Origin: Clostridiales bacterium
GTDB lineage: Bacteria; Bacillota_A; Clostridia; Lachnospirales; Lachnospiraceae
DNA: 10,178 bases
NCBI GenBank assembly: GCA_030154385.1
Contig: JASKJZ010000058.1
Coordinates: 1-10,178, forward strand
Reading direction: 5' to 3'
The position numbers and the translations under genes are program-made. A model generated the notes under the pieces. That model was not told where the DNA came from. It did no database searches and saw only the letters and a list, made by a program, of their open reading frames with translations. Shown here in pieces: positions 7,231-10,178 of this stretch (position 1 is the first letter of the stretch; each line of letters starts with the position of its first letter).

Positions 7231-10178
7231 ATGGAAAAAAGAAGACGGACAGAGGCCTTATGCAGCGCGCCTGTCAAAAGAAAAGCAAAACGAGTACTGG
7301 CAGTAATACTGGCGGTACTTATGCTGCATTCAGTCGTAGGATATGACGGTGATATAACCGCATATGCACAGACTGGTCAGACCACCTATGATATCGCAAT
7401 GGGTGCTCTGACGATTAACAACAGTAATCTAAGTAATTATAACAATACTGTAATTACAGGAAGTTCAGGTTCAAATATGATTACAATCGATGGGGTGAGC
7501 GTAAACCTGACTCTTTCTAATCTGAATCTTAATATTGAAAGTGACACAGCAACTACTGCTGGATGGAATTCTGCAATCAAATTAACAAATGGTGCATCCT
7601 TAAATCTGACGGTTACAGGAGATAATACGGTGAGTGCAGGAATGCAGCATGCCGCGATTAATGTACCGGCGGGGTGTAGCCTTGTGATTACGAAGGAAAG
7701 CACCGGAACCTTGACTGCTACGGCCGGAAGCGGTGCTGCCGGAATCGGAGCAGATTATGGTGGTATTGATTTTCAGACAGTGGGAAATATTACCATTAAT
7801 GGTGGTACAGTCAAAGCTTATGGAATGGGAGCAGGAGCAGGAATCGGTGGTACCGCGTTTGGAAATACTGGAAATATCATGATTCATGGTGGTACGGTTT
7901 ATGCCAAAGGCGGCGGAGGTGTTGAGATAAATTATGGTCAATTATCTGCAGTATGTGGAGCAGGAATCGGTGGTGGTGATGCAGGCTGTGTACAAAACAT
8001 AAACATTACGGGTGGAAATGTTACTGCAGTTGGTGGACATCAACATATATCAGTTGCTAATTTTATGGATCGTCCGGGAGCCGGAATCGGTTGTGGAAGC
8101 AGTACCTATGCTAGTGCAGATGGAAAATACACTTGTGGTACGATTGCTATTACTGGAGGGGTTATCTCGGCAACCGGTGGAAATAACAATGCTGTAAATG
8201 CGATTGGCTATGGATTATCACCAAATGTTGATACCAGTGGAGATAATTTTATTGGATGTGTTACAATTTCGGAAAACGCGTCGGTGGATATCAATGGAGG
8301 TACCATTCATCCGCTAACGAATTCAGATAAGGTCAATGTATACAAACTGGGCATGACCATCTATGATGGTAGACTTACAAAGACGTTAGAAGGAGCATCG
8401 ATTAAAGTAAATGGGAAAACCTACCATAGTGATATTAAAGTCAGTGAGAATTATGTAGGTAACATTTCTTATTCCTTCGTGAGGGGTATCTTTACAGGGG
8501 AACAAACAATAGAGATTTCGGCTGGCGATTTTTCCTGGAATACAACAATAAATTTTACAAACAATAAATTTGACTATACTACAGTGATCGGAAGTAAGCT
8601 ATATCCGGTATCGCTTAAGTTTTATGATTTAAACCTTACTGCAGATAAAACAGATGTCTCTTTGATGGTAAAAAAAGATGGAAAAGCACTTAATACAAAT
8701 CCATCGGATGGGATGATACAGCTGGTTTGTGACGGTAAGATATCCTTTATGGAAGAAGCGGTAGGTAAAATGACTGCCTATATGCCTGCCGGTGCCTCAA
8801 CTGATATTACAATCAGTGGAAGCGGACTGAATAATAGTGCAGATATTACGCTGAAGGCACAGACTGTTTCGGAGTCTTCTTCCGGAACAGTACTTACAGC
8901 ATGGGAGAATGCAAAAAAATATAACCTAAAGTTTACGATATATGATGGGAAACTGACCAAGGGTAGTTATCCTGCAACCATTGCGATAGGAGAAAAAACA
9001 GTTACAAAAGAGATTACAGTAAATCAGAATTATATTGGCACTGCAGCATTAAGCCAATATTTACCACTGGGTAGCGACACAAAAGATGTACAGATAACAA
9101 CGTCTTCCTATACATGGAAGACAACGATAACACCTTCTGGGAACGGAGGGGACACAGCCGTTGTCTTTGGAAGAAAACTATATCCAGTGAGTCTTTGGTT
9201 TTATGATACTGCAATAACCTCGGATATCAACAATGTCTCCCTAAGCGTAACGCAGGATGGAAAAACTCTGAACACAGTTGAAACGGAAGGCATGGTGCAA
9301 CTCGTTTCGGATGGAACCATTATAAAGCAGAGGGACGGTATCGGGAAAATGACTGCCTATATGCCAGCTGGGGCAGAGACTCTGCTGACAGCAATCGCAC
9401 ACGGAATAAATGGTGGAAAGGAAATAACGGTATCCTATAAAACAATAAAAGCATCGGATAATGGAACGATTCTTGTTCTTTGGGATAAGGTCCAAACAGT
9501 GCAGCTATCTGAAATCCTAGATTTATCCAATGGAAGCATTACATTTGCAGATAATGGGGGTAAGATGGATATTACCTATACGCCTGTAAATGGAGGAACG
9601 GCTAAAACAGTAACAGGACAGTATTACCAGAATGAATATAATATCATTCAATCAGACAATACAGTGACAGCAAATCAAATTATTTTTCAAAATACAACGG
9701 ATTTTGTAAATATTAACCTAAATGCTGTTAATATGAAATCTACTGGAAAGGCAATTGACCTGCAAAATGCCAAGGCAAAACTCAACTTAATCGGTACGAA
9801 TATCATTGACTGCGGAGGTGGTGGAGTTGATAGTGGAGATGCATCAAATTATATAGGAATTCGTGCAGCTAAAGGTTCAGAACTTACTATAGACGGAAAT
9901 GGAAGTCTAGAGGTTAAAAATCCCTCCTATTACGGTGTAGGAATCGGAGGATATTACCATTACACAAATAAAATATATGAAGGCGCAGGTATCATTCGGA
10001 TTCAGGGCGGAACATTAAAGGTATCAGGAAAAAAGAATGGGGCGGCTATTGGAAGTTGCTATCAATATACAGGAGCTGATTTTGGCAGCATCTATATTTC
10101 TGGAGGTGTCGTAGACGCAATCAGTGTTAGCGGGGCTGTAATCGGAGGTTCAGCGGATGCGAAACCTGCCAATGTATA
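7231..10178 (+). CDS. Large secreted beta-helix (Cthe_2159-like) surface protein, 3' end outside window
   Basis: GGAGG (7221-7225) precedes ATG 7231, and the frame stays open for 982 codons to the window edge. Residues 1-46 are a signal peptide: a basic start, hydrophobic core VLAVILAVLMLHSVVG (22-37), and cleavage probably after AYA-46. Residues ~50-360 form a beta-helix-like array with recurring GAGIGG and ITINGGTVKAYG-type rungs (I-x-I-x-GG-x-V-x-A-x-G). The opening part resembles the carbohydrate-binding Cthe_2159 family, known to bind acidic polysaccharides such as polygalacturonate. Two homologous ~190-residue domains follow (371-563 and 564-754). From ~790 a second beta-helix array begins and runs off the end. 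No sorting signal is visible because the C-terminus is missing. It is expected to be exported and to contact glycans or host and microbial surfaces (inference). Its promoter shares the operator of the LuxR-type regulator. Confidence 0.85.
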   Translation, partial: MEKRRRTEALCSAPVKRKAKRVLAVILAVLMLHSVVGYDGDITAYAQTGQTTYDIAMGALTINNSNLSNYNNTVITGSSGSNMITIDGVSVNLTLSNLNLNIESDTATTAGWNSAIKLTNGASLNLTVTGDNTVSAGMQHAAINVPAGCSLVITKESTGTLTATAGSGAAGIGADYGGIDFQTVGNITINGGTVKAYGMGAGAGIGGTAFGNTGNIMIHGGTVYAKGGGGVEINYGQLSAVCGAGIGGGDAGCVQNINITGGNVTAVGGHQHISVANFMDRPGAGIGCGSSTYASADGKYTCGTIAITGGVISATGGNNNAVNAIGYGLSPNVDTSGDNFIGCVTISENASVDINGGTIHPLTNSDKVNVYKLGMTIYDGRLTKTLEGASIKVNGKTYHSDIKVSENYVGNISYSFVRGIFTGEQTIEISAGDFSWNTTINFTNNKFDYTTVIGSKLYPVSLKFYDLNLTADKTDVSLMVKKDGKALNTNPSDGMIQLVCDGKISFMEEAVGKMTAYMPAGASTDITISGSGLNNSADITLKAQTVSESSSGTVLTAWENAKKYNLKFTIYDGKLTKGSYPATIAIGEKTVTKEITVNQNYIGTAALSQYLPLGSDTKDVQITTSSYTWKTTITPSGNGGDTAVVFGRKLYPVSLWFYDTAITSDINNVSLSVTQDGKTLNTVETEGMVQLVSDGTIIKQRDGIGKMTAYMPAGAETLLTAIAHGINGGKEITVSYKTIKASDNGTILVLWDKVQTVQLSEILDLSNGSITFADNGGKMDITYTPVNGGTAKTVTGQYYQNEYNIIQSDNTVTANQIIFQNTTDFVNINLNAVNMKSTGKAIDLQNAKAKLNLIGTNIIDCGGGGVDSGDASNYIGIRAAKGSELTIDGNGSLEVKNPSYYGVGIGGYYHYTNKIYEGAGIIRIQGGTLKVSGKKNGAAIGSCYQYTGADFGSIYISGGVVDAISVSGAVIGGSADAKPANV
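8341..9492 (+). repeat. Tandem duplication of a ~190-residue domain inside the surface protein
   Basis: Unit 1 (8341-8919) begins YKLGMTIYDGRLTK and unit 2 (8920-9492) begins YNLKFTIYDGKLTK. Both continue with an ENYVG/QNYIG segment, a W-TTI segment, GSKLYPVSLKFYD against GRKLYPVSLWFYD, a DGK-LNT segment, and GKMTAYMPAGA. The units are diverged along most of their length, but 20 bases are identical at 8767-8786 and 9346-9365. The domain family is not one I can name. It probably forms two beta-sandwich-like spacers between the beta-helix arrays. Confidence 0.8.

Noticed and set aside
7690..8170. Possible CRISPR-like or minisatellite array from recurring GGTGGTAC and GGAATCGG words
   Set aside because: Spacing is irregular and the words encode the GG turns and GIG motifs of beta-helix rungs, so they reflect protein repeats.
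7437..9495. Short frames on both strands within the surface-protein gene
   Set aside because: The + strand frame from 7231 has a signal peptide and consistent repeat structure over 982 codons; the others are shadows of it.

Overview
The window looks like a piece of a low-GC Firmicutes chromosome, most likely from a gut clostridium of the Lachnospiraceae type. The grounds are AT-rich intergenic DNA, strong GGAGG ribosome binding sites, and a combination of gene families common there: AAA/DUF4143 ATPases, an AraC regulator next to nitrogenase-like genes, a MalT/LuxR-type large ATP-dependent regulator, and a giant beta-helix surface protein. No tRNA, rRNA, CRISPR array or complete insertion sequence was seen. 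All convincing genes are on the + strand.

Region 1 (1-2151): a possible 3' end of an upstream gene, a complete AAA/DUF4143 ATPase (239-1447), and a small calcium-loop-bearing protein (1523-2098) that seems to have lost its N-terminus, closed by a GC-rich terminator.

Region 2 (2152-4256): a graveyard. An AraC-family regulator starts with a good promoter and ribosome binding site, but is frameshifted and then cut inside its DNA-binding domain. It is joined directly to an internal NifH-like piece whose iron-sulfur ligand cysteine has become tyrosine. Then follow an unassigned stretch, a shortened nitrogenase component 1-like ORF, and the last ~30 codons of a second DUF4143 ATPase. This reads as a nitrogenase-like (not classical nif) operon collapsed by several deletions.

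Region 3 (4257-10178): an apparently intact system. A 784-793 residue LuxR/MalT-type regulator (start 4347 or, more likely, TTG 4374) overlaps by four bases a small unknown protein (6725-6994), followed by a terminator. Then comes a secreted protein starting at 7231 whose frame stays open for 982 codons to the window edge. It has a signal peptide, glycine-rich beta-helix arrays at both ends of the visible part, and a duplicated ~190-residue domain between them. The regulator gene and the surface-protein gene each carry the same dyad (CCACCC-N4-GGGTAG) abutting the -35 position, with identical spacing to the -10 box. The simplest reading is that the regulator controls its own operon and the surface protein through this site.
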